Source: Polycladomyces zharkentensis (GTDB lineage Bacteria > Bacillota > Bacilli > Thermoactinomycetales > JIR-001). From it: DNA of 39,883 nt. The translations under genes and the position numbers were made by a program. A model generated the notes under the pieces. The model was not told the DNA's origin, searched no databases, and saw nothing but the letters and a program-made list of their open reading frames with translations. Shown here in pieces: positions 1 to 10,579 of this stretch; positions within the stretch are counted from its first letter, which is position 1; each line of letters begins with the position of its first letter. The stretch lies in the NCBI RefSeq assembly GCF_016938855.1, contig NZ_JAFHAP010000003.1, positions 1 to 39,883 on the forward strand, in the 5' to 3' direction.

Positions 1-5
1 ATTCA

Positions 6-20
6 CCAGACACGCCCTAG
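6..20. repeat. Terminal end of a dispersed GTGTCYG/CTAG element (cut by window edge)
   Basis: The motif CCAGACACGCCCTAG matches the right-hand end of the element next to pcrA (8358-8375), and its reverse complement matches the left end at 14864. Only the end lies in the window. See the repeat entries at 5819, 14864, 26377 and 37038. Confidence 0.5.
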
Positions 21-54
21 CTGTCTCATTGAATCTCCCCAACTCACGATCGGC

Positions 55-90
55 CTGAAATGAAAATAGGCAGGTTGAAAAACACCTGCC
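55..90 (-). terminator. Probable terminator of the sortase gene
   Basis: A perfect 7-bp stem (GGCAGGT at 69-75, ACCTGCC at 84-90) with an 8-nt loop. Read on the minus strand it is followed by a T-rich stretch (TATTTTCATTTC). It lies about 145 nt beyond the sortase stop codon. The T-tract is interrupted, so the call is moderate. Confidence 0.5.
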
Positions 91-234
91 GGCTGATGAT
101 AAAAACACAAATCAATGAGAAAACCGTTTGTCAGATGTGCGGCTCTCGCTGAAGGCAAAGCGGGAAACGACCTTCCGTGGGACTCAACAGTCCTTTGATC
201 ATGACTCTGTGAATCTACCTACCATCTTCTTTTT

Positions 235-834
235 CTAATCAATCCCGATCAATTCCGCCCGCACGATATACCGGTCGGGTGCACTGCCCACATAGTTGAA
301 TGGATAGCATGTGGTCAGGGTCAGGATCGGCTTGGGGTGGGGGACGATCACTGTACGGTCGTCGGCGTCAGTCACCCACATGGTACGTACCTGATAAACG
401 AACATCCCGTCGGCAGTTTGGACGTACAGTTTATCCCCTTTTCGCACCTCTCCCATCCGGCGGAACACCGTATCCCTGTGCCCGGACAGAACCACGTGCC
501 CCGTTTCCCCCGGCATCACGGTACCATAACCAACGTAATGGCCCACCCCTTTGGCCAAATCATCGGGACTTGTACCTTCCACGATCGGCAAAATGGCCCC
601 GATCCGGGGGATGATCAGTTTTCCGATCCTCTCTCCCGAACGGGGCTGTTGGTGCGAAGTGATTCCTAGCGACAATGCAGGCCGTGGTGAGGTATCCAGG
701 CCGTCCTTCGCGATCGACATTGCCAGCTCCGGATCATACACCGCGATATGAAGTTGATCCCACCAACGAAAGCCGTTGTACAACAGGGTCATGCTTCCGA
801 TGATGATGAGCAGAATGGCGATCGCGCGCGTCAT
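235..834 (-). CDS. Class D sortase
   Basis: A 199-residue membrane-anchored cysteine transpeptidase that cleaves LPxTA/G-type sorting signals and joins the cut protein to the cell wall. An N-terminal membrane anchor (about residues 5-20) is followed by the extracellular sortase barrel. The catalytic set is visible: His119 in SGHRDT, Cys176 in TLTTCYPF, and Arg188 in DRYIV. The TTCYPF context and total length fit class D (YhcS-like) enzymes better than class A or B. The start lies one base after the stop of the upstream gene (TAA-C-ATG), so the two are translationally coupled. That gene encodes an LPVTA-ending surface protein, almost certainly the dedicated substrate. The family call is firm; the pairing is inference from adjacency. 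Confidence 0.93.
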   Translation of the reverse strand: MTRAIAILLIIIGSMTLLYNGFRWWDQLHIAVYDPELAMSIAKDGLDTSPRPALSLGITSHQQPRSGERIGKLIIPRIGAILPIVEGTSPDDLAKGVGHYVGYGTVMPGETGHVVLSGHRDTVFRRMGEVRKGDKLYVQTADGMFVYQVRTMWVTDADDRTVIVPHPKPILTLTTCYPFNYVGSAPDRYIVRAELIGID

Positions 835-835
835 G

Positions 836-2053
836 TTATCCCCTCACCGTGCGGAATTTGAGCAGGGTCAGACCGATCAGGAGCATCAGCCCGCCAAACA
901 GCGTACCCATCGGGTAATTGGTGGCCGTCACCGGCAATTTGCCGCCTTTTTTGGCTTCGTTCATCATTTCTTTGCTTTTTTTCACGGGCATGATCGGTGG
1001 TTTTTTCGCATCTTTTCCATCCCCGTCTTTTGGCGGAAGCACCACTGTTTTGCCGCCGTCCTTCACCTCGATGCTAATCGTGTTGCCCGCTCCCATCGGC
1101 ACGCCATCCACATCGCCGGCGAACAACGCAACGACATCATAGGTGCCCGGCTCCAGTTTGTCGATGGTATAGGTGAACGACGTTCCTTTGTAATCCGGTT
1201 CGGACATGGTTTCCGTAATGGCTTCTTCGTCTTCCAGATGACCCACACCGATGTACCAGATACCTTGGGCTTCTTTGGCATAAGTCAATTCGGCCTTGAT
1301 CACGTGTTTGCCGTTTTCCGTCGTATAAGTGATTTTCATCCCCGGAATGGCGAAGTCATGGTCTTTTTCCAGCGTGACCTCTTTCCCATCCACCGTTCCG
1401 GTGAACTTCACGTGCAGGGTGTATTCACCCTCTTCATACAATTCTTCGAACACGGCCGTGCCGTTTTCGGAAGTTACGGGATTCAATCCGTCAATGGTGA
1501 ATTCCCATTTCCCTTTGATGTCTTTGGCATTTTCAATCTCGGCTTTGAACAGGATGAACCCTTCGTCATTCAAGTCTTGATAGACCTTGATGTCGTAGTT
1601 GCCGGGATCGTCCCCGGTTTGTTCATCTCCGTTTCCTTTTTTATCTTCATTTGTTCCTTTTTGCTCGTCTTTTCCCTTGTCATTGCCCGGTTTGGACTCA
1701 TCCAGGGTCACCGATACATTGCCGGACAACTCCTGGTCTTCCGTTCCATTGTTCACTTTTCCTTTAAAAGTGACCGTCAGTTCCAACACGCCATCTTGTT
1801 CTGTCAAGGAAGCCGGAAGCTCAAACGTGACGGACGGGCTTTTGGATTCTTTTTTGGTTTCGATATCCGTTTGTCCTTTCAGCGTCCATTCACCGTCCGC
1901 TTGGGTCGCGCCCGGGATGGTCGCCGTAACCAGGTGTTTGCCGTCCTTCACTTCATGGTTGACATCCAGCGCAGCAGAACCGGAGTTGGCCCAGGCGGTA
2001 GGGATCACCGCAAACACCAACAGTAGGGCCATAAGGGCGGATACAAGTCTCAA
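836..2053 (-). CDS. Secreted, sortase-anchored surface protein (LPVTA motif)
   Basis: A 405-residue cell-wall protein. It has a signal peptide ending near PTAWA, a Lys/Glu/Asp-rich ectodomain, then LPVTA (373-377), a hydrophobic stretch and a short basic tail (KFRTVRG), the standard sorting signal. The ectodomain contains about three related beta-rich units, each with a DGKHLV/GKHVIKAEL-like strand and a G-W-F/Y turn, suggesting repeated Ig-like domains separated by a charged Asn/Gly/Lys linker. The chosen TTG start at 2053 has GGGAGGA nine bases upstream; an ATG at 2089 would place that ribosome binding site inside the gene. LPxTA is the signal reported for class D sortases, matching the next gene. 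The surface function is unknown. Confidence 0.82.
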   Translation of the reverse strand: MRLVSALMALLLVFAVIPTAWANSGSAALDVNHEVKDGKHLVTATIPGATQADGEWTLKGQTDIETKKESKSPSVTFELPASLTEQDGVLELTVTFKGKVNNGTEDQELSGNVSVTLDESKPGNDKGKDEQKGTNEDKKGNGDEQTGDDPGNYDIKVYQDLNDEGFILFKAEIENAKDIKGKWEFTIDGLNPVTSENGTAVFEELYEEGEYTLHVKFTGTVDGKEVTLEKDHDFAIPGMKITYTTENGKHVIKAELTYAKEAQGIWYIGVGHLEDEEAITETMSEPDYKGTSFTYTIDKLEPGTYDVVALFAGDVDGVPMGAGNTISIEVKDGGKTVVLPPKDGDGKDAKKPPIMPVKKSKEMMNEAKKGGKLPVTATNYPMGTLFGGLMLLIGLTLLKFRTVRG

Positions 2054-2095
2054 AATTCCCAATCCTCCCAAAAGAAAAATATGAATCACGAAAAA

Positions 2096-2125
2096 ATGAT
2101 AGCATAAGGGATTTCATTAAGTCAA
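2096..2125 (-). promoter_or_regulatory. Sigma-A-type promoter for the surface protein-sortase pair
   Basis: On the minus strand TTGACT (2125-2120) and TATCAT (2101-2096) are separated by 18 bp, about 45 nt upstream of the TTG start at 2053. The surrounding DNA is markedly AT-rich. Confidence 0.55.
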
Positions 2126-2223
2126 TATTTGTTTTTATTTGAAAAACCTATGTTTGTATACAAAATCGATAAATACAATCAAACCGTCATCAATAAATTT
2201 TTGTAAATATTCCCCTCATATTC

Positions 2224-2254
2224 CATAAACAAACTCCCTGCCGCGGCAGGGAGT
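2224..2254 (-). terminator. Terminator-like perfect palindrome after the transglutaminase gene
   Basis: A 22-bp perfect palindrome (2233-2254; half-site ACTCCCTGCCG). Read on the minus strand it is followed by TTTGTTTA, so it can end the transcript of the gene that stops at 2342. The symmetric core would also allow a DNA-binding dimer. Confidence 0.55.
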
Positions 2255-2341
2255 GAGACGCTGACAAAGTGGTCTAAGGCGTTTTTGGGAATTCCATAAG
2301 ACAGGAAATTCGAGATGCGCATGATCGATAATCGATACGGT

Positions 2342-4045
2342 TTAATACATCACACCGGTTCGCCGATGTGTTCGGGCAAAGAAAGACGGTTCCGGATCAA
2401 AGTAACGGGAATCGTATTTGGCCACGAAACGACCGTCCGGTGTCAGATACCCCGATCCCCAAGTGGGGTCCATCGTCAACCACCGACCGTCGATGCGCGC
2501 TTCCACCCACGCATGCCGGTTGCCTTGGGACATGCCTTCTACGAACCGCGCCTCGATCCCGATCGACCGCAACAAGGCGATGGTGAGAAAAGTATAGTCT
2601 TGGCAGACCCCTTTTTTCTCACGCAATGTCTTCAACGCACTGTCGTCCAGTTCAAACGCGTCTGTCCGAAATTTGTTCACATCATAACGCACATGGGTGG
2701 CAACGTATCGGTATATGGCTTTGGCCTTGGCTCGATCATCAGATTGGCCGGCAACAATCTGACGGGCCAATGTTTCGATTTGCGGCGAATCAGACTGAAT
2801 GCCCCTTGACGGCAAAAGATAGCGTTGATCTTTCGGCCCCGTGGCGTTCACTTCAAACTGGGCAACACGGAAAAAACGGAAATAGTCGCGATTTTCGCGG
2901 GTGATTTCCGGAACATTAACCGAGACTTCATACCGTCCCGGACCAAACCGGAGCCAAAAAACGCCGTCAAACCGATAATTTTTGACCGGGATCAAATAAG
3001 TGGCTTCCTCGCCGTCTTTCATCGTTTGAATGATCAATTCCTTCGTCTCACTGGCATAAGGTGCGTCCGGATCTATCCGACCGGCGATCCGATACGTGTA
3101 TTTTCCGGTCCCCCCGCTGGTTTGCGGGACCGTGATCTGTATTCCCCGTTTTTCGTAATCGGCAAAATACCGGATCGGCGCTTTTTTCGACTGATCGACA
3201 TTGTCCACCAGAATCTCCGCGCCTTCCTGATAGTATCGCTGGCGCTTGGCGTCCGGTACCAGCACCCGTAAGTGATGAATCCCTTTCCCGTAATAGAGGG
3301 GAATGTCGACGTCAAATGCTCCGTTTTTCACCGAAACCAACCGATCCCAGGATTGTGATCCTTTCACCAGCTGAATCATCACATTGTTGCGCCCATGAGT
3401 TTGGCGGATGATGCCTGTCACATGAATCCGGCCGTTCGCCCGCACCAATCCCTGTGACGGTTGTGTGAGGGAAAGCCCCGTCTTCCACGCGTATGGCGAA
3501 TAGGCAACATCCCGTTTCACCCGGGGATTGACGTTGACAACGGTAAATTGCGTCAGCTCGTAAAAAGTATCAGCTTTCTCCCGACTCGGCAATCGAACCG
3601 TCACCTGGTACTCGCCTTTACCGGCAAATAATCGGATGCTTTGCGCGAAAGACCCTTTTTTAATGGGAATGTAGACATCAAATTCGTTCTCCGGACCCGC
3701 CGACTGATTCCTCATTTTCCGGAGACTCACCCATACGAATGGTGATCGCAATCCGTGATGATTCTTCACCGTGCCGGACAGGGAAAACGTTTCGTTTACC
3801 GCAAACCTCTGATAGCGTGGGGAAGAAAGCGACGCCCCCACTTCCCGTGCGTAGGTGGAGTACTGGAGCGGCTCTTTGATCCATTGCGTGTTGAACCGCC
3901 GCACCATCTCCGCCAACGGATCGGTGGAGCCGTCCTGTTTGAGAAACGGCAGATCGCAAGCGGAAACCATCGCCGACAACAACAGCAAAACGGCGATACC
4001 GGTTTGTCGCACTCGTTGCACACAGTCACCCCGTTTCCGAGCCAT
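2342..4045 (-). CDS. Transglutaminase-like lipoprotein
   Basis: A 567-residue predicted lipoprotein. The signal peptide ends in a lipobox (MVSAC) with the lipid-bearing Cys at position 30. Residues about 70-390 hold three tandem beta-sandwich-like units, each with a G-x-V/I strand followed by 'FA/YYGKG/FGPG-x-Y/H-x-V' and a long C-terminal strand. The C-terminal domain is a bacterial transglutaminase/protease fold with the triad Cys481 (GVCQDY), His511 (RHAWVE) and Asp526 (TMDPTW). Such proteins act outside the membrane as peptidases or cross-linkers; the actual substrate cannot be deduced. GGAGGC lies just upstream of the ATG. Its neighbours are the sortase pair, so it may belong to an envelope-maintenance group. 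Confidence 0.85.
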   Translation of the reverse strand: MARKRGDCVQRVRQTGIAVLLLLSAMVSACDLPFLKQDGSTDPLAEMVRRFNTQWIKEPLQYSTYAREVGASLSSPRYQRFAVNETFSLSGTVKNHHGLRSPFVWVSLRKMRNQSAGPENEFDVYIPIKKGSFAQSIRLFAGKGEYQVTVRLPSREKADTFYELTQFTVVNVNPRVKRDVAYSPYAWKTGLSLTQPSQGLVRANGRIHVTGIIRQTHGRNNVMIQLVKGSQSWDRLVSVKNGAFDVDIPLYYGKGIHHLRVLVPDAKRQRYYQEGAEILVDNVDQSKKAPIRYFADYEKRGIQITVPQTSGGTGKYTYRIAGRIDPDAPYASETKELIIQTMKDGEEATYLIPVKNYRFDGVFWLRFGPGRYEVSVNVPEITRENRDYFRFFRVAQFEVNATGPKDQRYLLPSRGIQSDSPQIETLARQIVAGQSDDRAKAKAIYRYVATHVRYDVNKFRTDAFELDDSALKTLREKKGVCQDYTFLTIALLRSIGIEARFVEGMSQGNRHAWVEARIDGRWLTMDPTWGSGYLTPDGRFVAKYDSRYFDPEPSFFARTHRRTGVMY

Positions 4046-4093
4046 TTTGCCTCCATTATCTCATGAAACCGAATCAAATCGTATACATTGATG

Positions 4094-4125
4094 AAACAAA
4101 AAAGGGGACCGCACGATGCGACCCC
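4094..4125 (-). terminator. Intrinsic terminator of a minus-strand transcript in the 4.1-4.4 kb gap
   Basis: On the minus strand a GC-rich hairpin (GGGG with CCCC, plus CGCA with TGCG; 4104-4125) is followed by TTTTTTGTTT. No convincing minus-strand coding gene lies directly upstream, so it may end a short non-coding RNA or an unrecognised leader. It also precedes the lipoprotein gene that starts at 4045, so it could be an attenuator. Confidence 0.6.
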
Positions 4126-4190
4126 GCATACATCTAGACCAAGACCAGACCGAGTGAACGAGCGCCTTCGGTCAATAATAGTGTACACCA
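4094..4190 (-). ncRNA. Possible small RNA upstream of the transglutaminase gene
   Basis: The minus strand from about 4190 contains a hairpin (GACCGA with TCGGTC, 4151-4177) followed by the strong terminator at 4094-4125. Tandem Spo0A-type boxes lie immediately upstream (4217-4233). No conserved coding sequence is recognisable. This is a hypothesis; it could equally be the attenuated leader of the downstream gene. Confidence 0.25.
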
Positions 4191-4215
4191 TATTGCCGAT
4201 GTTGTGTTTTTAAAA

Positions 4216-4235
4216 CTTCGACAAAATTCGACAAA
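4216..4235 (-). promoter_or_regulatory. Tandem Spo0A (0A) boxes
   Basis: Two exact copies of TGTCGAA (minus strand, 4217-4223 and 4227-4233) are spaced exactly 10 bp apart, each preceded by a T-tract. TGTCGAA is the core 0A box bound by phosphorylated Spo0A, and a one-helical-turn tandem is typical of functional sites such as the abrB promoter. They sit between the lipoprotein gene (minus) and the XRE-TPR regulator (plus), so either could be the target. Confidence 0.55.
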
Positions 4236-4326
4236 AACTCCCCCCCATTTTTTCGTTTTTGCCGCTGTTTTTTGACCATGTTTTAAAACCCCCAAAAATT
4301 GCATTTTTTCACCCCGTATTTGTTTC

Positions 4327-4354
4327 TTGACACCAATGTCGTTCCATGTAAGAT
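4327..4354 (+). promoter_or_regulatory. Sigma-A-type promoter of the XRE-TPR regulator
   Basis: TTGACA (4327-4332) and TAAGAT (4349-4354) with a 16-bp spacer, about 60 nt upstream of the GTG start at 4418. The -35 is a perfect match; the -10 is partial. Confidence 0.5.
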
Positions 4355-4417
4355 TGATATGCAAAGGAATCTATTCAAAAAATGACTTGTTGCCTCATAA
4401 TTAAAGGCAGGTGAACC

Positions 4418-5773
4418 GTGATCGAACTCGGTCACAACATCCGACGCCGGCGAAAGGAACTGGGTTTGACGCAATCACAGTTGGCCGAAGGCATCATTTC
4501 CATCCCTTATCTCAGTTTGATTGAAAACGGCAAAGCGTTGCCCCGTCCGGACGTACTGCTCCCACTGGCCGAACGGCTACAGACCAGTGTGGAGAGTTTG
4601 ATGGGAGTTACCGACGAAAACACGATGGAACAAGTGCAGTCCCTGATCGAAAAAGCACGGTCTGCACTGATCTACGAAGCCAACGGTTTTGAACAGGCAC
4701 ATCAGTATGTCGACACGCTTCGAAAATTGGTGGAGTCCGTCTCGGATCCCCATATCCTGATGAAAGTGGATCTTTTGGAAATCAACTTGTACGAGCACAA
4801 ATTCGATATTGAACGGTATACGCAATTGATGAATGCCTTTGAAGAAAAATGGGAAAATTTCCGAAACGATCCTGACATTTTCGTGCAATACTTGCGGATC
4901 AAAGGGAACATGGAATTCCACATGGCCCGCTACGAACGGGCCATGTGGCACTACAAGGCGGCGGAGAAGCGATTGGCCGAAGTAACGGACGAAATCGAGA
5001 AAGGGTACATATACGGCAATCTGGGAAAAACATACTTGCTGCTGGCCAATCCCTCTCTCGGCATCCTGTACGCGGAAAAAGCGATGCAGATTATGTCGTC
5101 TCACGATCGCTGGCTGGAAATGTGCCATCTGCTGCAACTGATCGGATCATGCTACTGTTACAACGGCGAATATGAGGAGGCGTTACAATACTTTGAACGC
5201 ATCCTGCGCATGTGTGATCAATTTCTTGTTTCCTCTCTTCTCATCTCGCGGGCCTATCACGAAATCGGCATCTGCCACATGAAATTGGGTAACACCGAAA
5301 AAGCCATCGAATTTCTGAATCAATCACTGGAAGTCGTGGAACCCGGCGAATTGCCCGATTGGGAGATCGGAGTGGTCCATCAATCCCTGTGTCAGACGTA
5401 TTTGAAGCGAGGGGACCTCGTCCGGGCCAAGAAACATATCATCACGGCTCTGGAACTGCTTCAAGACAGAAAAAACTTTTTGGCGGAATGTTACATCTAT
5501 CTCGGGAAAATTGCCTATGCCGAAAACAACCCGGAAACATTTGTCACCTACTATATGCGTGCCATCGAGATTTTCGAGGAGCTGGACATCGGGGAGAAAA
5601 TCGCACGTGCGACCCATACGCTGGGAAGATACTTCCTGGAACAGGGTGAGTATCAACGGGGCGCTCAATTGTTGCTGAAAGCATCCCAGCATTACGGTCA
5701 ATTGATTCCGACCGTCGACTTTGACGTCGATCTGCCCACCCCAAAGAAAATGGCACAACAGAAAAGCGGGTAA
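4418..5773 (+). CDS. XRE-family HTH regulator with TPR domain
   Basis: A 451-residue cytoplasmic regulator. Residues about 5-62 form a Cro/C1-type helix-turn-helix (RRRRKELGLTQSQLAEG...YLSLIENGKALP). The rest is a helical TPR array: repeats with AxxxY/F spacing, such as GNLGKTYLLL, GSCYCYNGEYEEALQYFE and YHEIGICHMKLGNTEKAIEFL. This layout is shared with quorum-sensing (RNPP) regulators such as NprR/PlcR and with Rap-like proteins, where the TPR part binds a peptide or a partner protein. No adjacent export-signal peptide gene is convincing here, so the signal is unknown. The GTG start has GGCAGGTGA upstream. The Spo0A-type boxes nearby hint at a stationary-phase or sporulation role (inference). 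Confidence 0.85.
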   Translation: MIELGHNIRRRRKELGLTQSQLAEGIISIPYLSLIENGKALPRPDVLLPLAERLQTSVESLMGVTDENTMEQVQSLIEKARSALIYEANGFEQAHQYVDTLRKLVESVSDPHILMKVDLLEINLYEHKFDIERYTQLMNAFEEKWENFRNDPDIFVQYLRIKGNMEFHMARYERAMWHYKAAEKRLAEVTDEIEKGYIYGNLGKTYLLLANPSLGILYAEKAMQIMSSHDRWLEMCHLLQLIGSCYCYNGEYEEALQYFERILRMCDQFLVSSLLISRAYHEIGICHMKLGNTEKAIEFLNQSLEVVEPGELPDWEIGVVHQSLCQTYLKRGDLVRAKKHIITALELLQDRKNFLAECYIYLGKIAYAENNPETFVTYYMRAIEIFEELDIGEKIARATHTLGRYFLEQGEYQRGAQLLLKASQHYGQLIPTVDFDVDLPTPKKMAQQKSG

Positions 5774-5793
5774 TCCTTGCAGCAGGATTACCC
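5768..5793 (+). terminator. Hairpin overlapping the regulator's stop codon
   Basis: A perfect 9-bp inverted repeat (GGGTAATCC at 5768-5776, GGATTACCC at 5785-5793) with an 8-nt loop; the TAA stop is in its left arm. There is no clear T-tract straight after it, so it may be a weak terminator or an RNA-stabilising hairpin. Confidence 0.4.
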
Positions 5794-5818
5794 GATTGTT
5801 GACAGAGTGGTTTTTGTT

Positions 5819-6060
5819 GACGTGTCCGGTCATTCATCAAACAGCCATGTTTCCCGGGCGAGCAAAAAGACCCAAGCCCGGCCAAGCGAAAACCGGCAAG
5901 GCGCAGGCATTCCAATCGCGGGCCATTTCCTTTTGAGCCAAGCGTATGTTACCCGCGTCCTGCGCCCCCGGTTAGCAACGACTAAGACCATCTTCCTTGC
6001 AAAGCGCGGGTGAAATGAGCCGGGATGTGGACCCGAATTCGGCATTCGCGGACTTTGTCG
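5819..6060 (-). repeat. Dispersed GTGTCYG element, copy D (reverse orientation)
   Basis: This fills most of the 340-bp gap between the regulator and ligA. It begins GTGTCCGGTCATT, continues through CCATGTTTCCCGGG and AAGCCCGG, and then has ACCCGCGTCCTGCGCC. Each block matches, in order, the reverse complement of the copy at 26377-26574. The last ~20 bases (GCGGACTTTGTCGAC) instead resemble the right end of the TGACAAAGT-type element seen at 25749 and 35437. No gene is seen in this gap. Confidence 0.55.
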
Positions 6061-6113
6061 ACTTGGCGGGTAACCTGCAAAGGCTACCCGCGTTTTTGTT
6101 TGGAGGACCGACC

Positions 6114-8371
<2,258 letters not shown>

Positions 8372-8375
<4 letters not shown>

Positions 8376-10576
8376 CTTTCCACGCGAGTAATCGGGGCAT
8401 ACCGCGCCAACAGACGCTTGACGCCGACCGGTGCGGGGAAGGCGATGTTCAGCTCGGTATCCTCGCCTCCTCCCTGCACTTTGACCACCGTACCCACTCC
8501 CCATTTGCCGTGACGCACCTTGTCCCCCACGCGCCAATCGACATCCGGGTTGGGGGTGGGCCGTCTGACAGGACCCTGGCGCAACGTCGGTTTGGTTCCC
8601 GCTGTTTCTTTCCCGTCCGCCGGTTGGATCAGATGGTCGGGAATCTCAGAGAGAAAACGGGACGGTGGATTGGCACTCGTCTGTCCGAACAACATCCGCA
8701 TCCGGGCCCGGGTCAGGTACAACCGTTTCTCCGCCCGTGTGATCCCGACATAGGCCAGACGTCGCTCTTCCTCCATCTCCTCTTCGTCGTCCAACGACCG
8801 GACATGCGGAAAAATGCCTTCCTCCATCCCCACGAGGAATACATGCGGAAATTCCAGCCCCTTGGCACTGTGCAACGTCATCAGAGTGACGCCGCGATCC
8901 GCCTCATCTTCCTCTTCCAACGCGTCGATGTCCGAGATCAGGGCCAGGTCGGTCAGAAAGGCGACGAGTGTCTTATCCTCACTCCGCTGTTCAAATTCCT
9001 GCGCCACCGAAAGAAACTCGTCGATATTTTCCAGACGGGAAGCGGCTTCCAACGTCCCTTCCTTTTTCAACTCCTCCCGGTAGCCGGAACGGTTTAACAC
9101 CTCTTCGGTCAGCTCGACCGCAGAGAGGTACTCCACCATCGCATGCAGTTCACGGATCAACTGGACGAACGACGAAAGCGGCTTGAGAAAACGGGCCGAC
9201 AGTCCGATCTCCTCCGCCTCCAGCAGCGCTTCAAACAGGGAAATGCCGTGATCCGCCGCATGCTGGGCGACCTTGTCCATCGTCGCCTGACCGATGCCCC
9301 GTTTGGGCACATTGATCACGCGTTGCAGGCTGAGATCGTCATGCGGATTGACCACCAGACGCAGATAGGCCAAGATGTCTTTGATCTCCTTGCGTTCGTA
9401 GAACTTGATGCCCCCCACTACCTGGTAGGGAATATTTGATTTGAGAAAAACTTCCTCCAACACCCGTGATTGTGCATTGGTCCGGTAAAGTACCGCATAG
9501 TCGGAATAAGCGTGGCCTTCCCGGCGCCCCCGGATGATGGTTTCCGCCACAAAATACGCTTCGTCATGCTCATTGTCCGCTTCAAACAACTGAATGCGCT
9601 CGCCCCGCTCATTTTCCGTCCACAATTTCTTCGGCTTGCGTGAGCGGTTATGTTCGATCACTCCGTTGGCCGCGTCCAGAATGGTCTGCGTTGAACGGTA
9701 GTTTTGCTCCAGTTTGATCACCTGCGCCGACGGATAATCCCGTTCGAAATGCAGGATGTTGGAAATGTCCGCCCCGCGGAAACGGTAGATCGACTGATCC
9801 GAATCCCCGACGACGCACAGATTCTGATGCCGGGCCACCAGATGCTTCACCAACACGTACTGCGCATGGTTGGTGTCTTGGTATTCGTCGATGTGAATGT
9901 ATTGGAATTTGCGTTGGTAGTAGTCCAGCACTTCCGGTGCTTGTTGGAACAACTGCACGGTGGTCATCAGCAAATCGTCGAAATCCAGCGATTGGTTTTG
10001 TCGCAGACGGTGTTGGTACCCCTCATACACCTCCGCCGCCACTTCATCCATGAGTCCGTCGACCCGTTCCTTCATCCGGCGGGGGGTGAGCAACTGGTTC
10101 TTGGCCTGGCTGATCCGATGCAGAACGGCCCGGGGTTCAAATTTTTTGGGGTCCAGATTTTGCTCCTTCATCACCTGTTTGATGACGGTGAGCTGATCAG
10201 AGGTATCCAGTATGGTGAAATTTCGTGAATAGCCGATTCGATCGATGTCCCGCCGCAAAATCCGGACACACATCGCATGAAAAGTGGAAATCCAGATTTC
10301 CTCCGCTGACGGCCCCACCAGGGAGACGATCCGCTCTTTCATCTCCCGCGCCGCTTTATTGGTGAATGTGATGGCCAAGATGTTCCAAGGATGTACTCCC
10401 TTTGAAAGCAAATACGCCACGCGCCGGGTCAACACCCGGGTCTTACCGCTTCCCGCACCGGCGACGACCAGTACGGGACCTTCGGTCGTTTCCACCGCCC
10501 TCCGTTGCTCCGGATTGAGTCCTTGCAACAAGGCTTCGGTCGTTTTCGCATGTTGTGCCATAAAAATGGATCGCAC
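8372..10576 (-). CDS. pcrA: ATP-dependent DNA helicase PcrA (UvrD/Rep family)
   Basis: A 734-residue superfamily 1A 3'-5' helicase used in repair, replication-fork clearance and plasmid replication. It shows Walker A AGAGSGKT (Lys45), motif [15 protein letters not shown], the [10 protein letters not shown] motif and YVGITRA. The C-terminus ends in the PcrA-type Tudor-like domain ([16 protein letters not shown]). The GTG at 10576 lies three bases after the pcrB stop, implying coupling; an ATG five codons later (10561) is an alternative, and neither has a strong ribosome binding site. The stop codon TAG coincides with the CTAG border of a dispersed repeat. Confidence 0.96.
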
Positions 10577-10579
10577 CCG

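Noticed and set aside
2233-2254. 22-bp palindrome as a repressor operator
   Set aside because: It lies 3' of the transglutaminase gene and is followed by a T-rich stretch in the correct direction, so a terminator is the simpler reading.
4134-4364. A 76-codon minus-strand frame in the gap before the XRE-TPR regulator
   Set aside because: It runs across the Spo0A-type boxes and poly-T tracts, lacks a ribosome binding site and has no recognisable pattern; regulatory DNA explains the region better.
5777-6013. Short plus-strand frame right after the XRE-TPR gene as a possible signalling peptide
   Set aside because: No signal peptide, no ribosome binding site, begins inside a hairpin and continues into a dispersed repeat.
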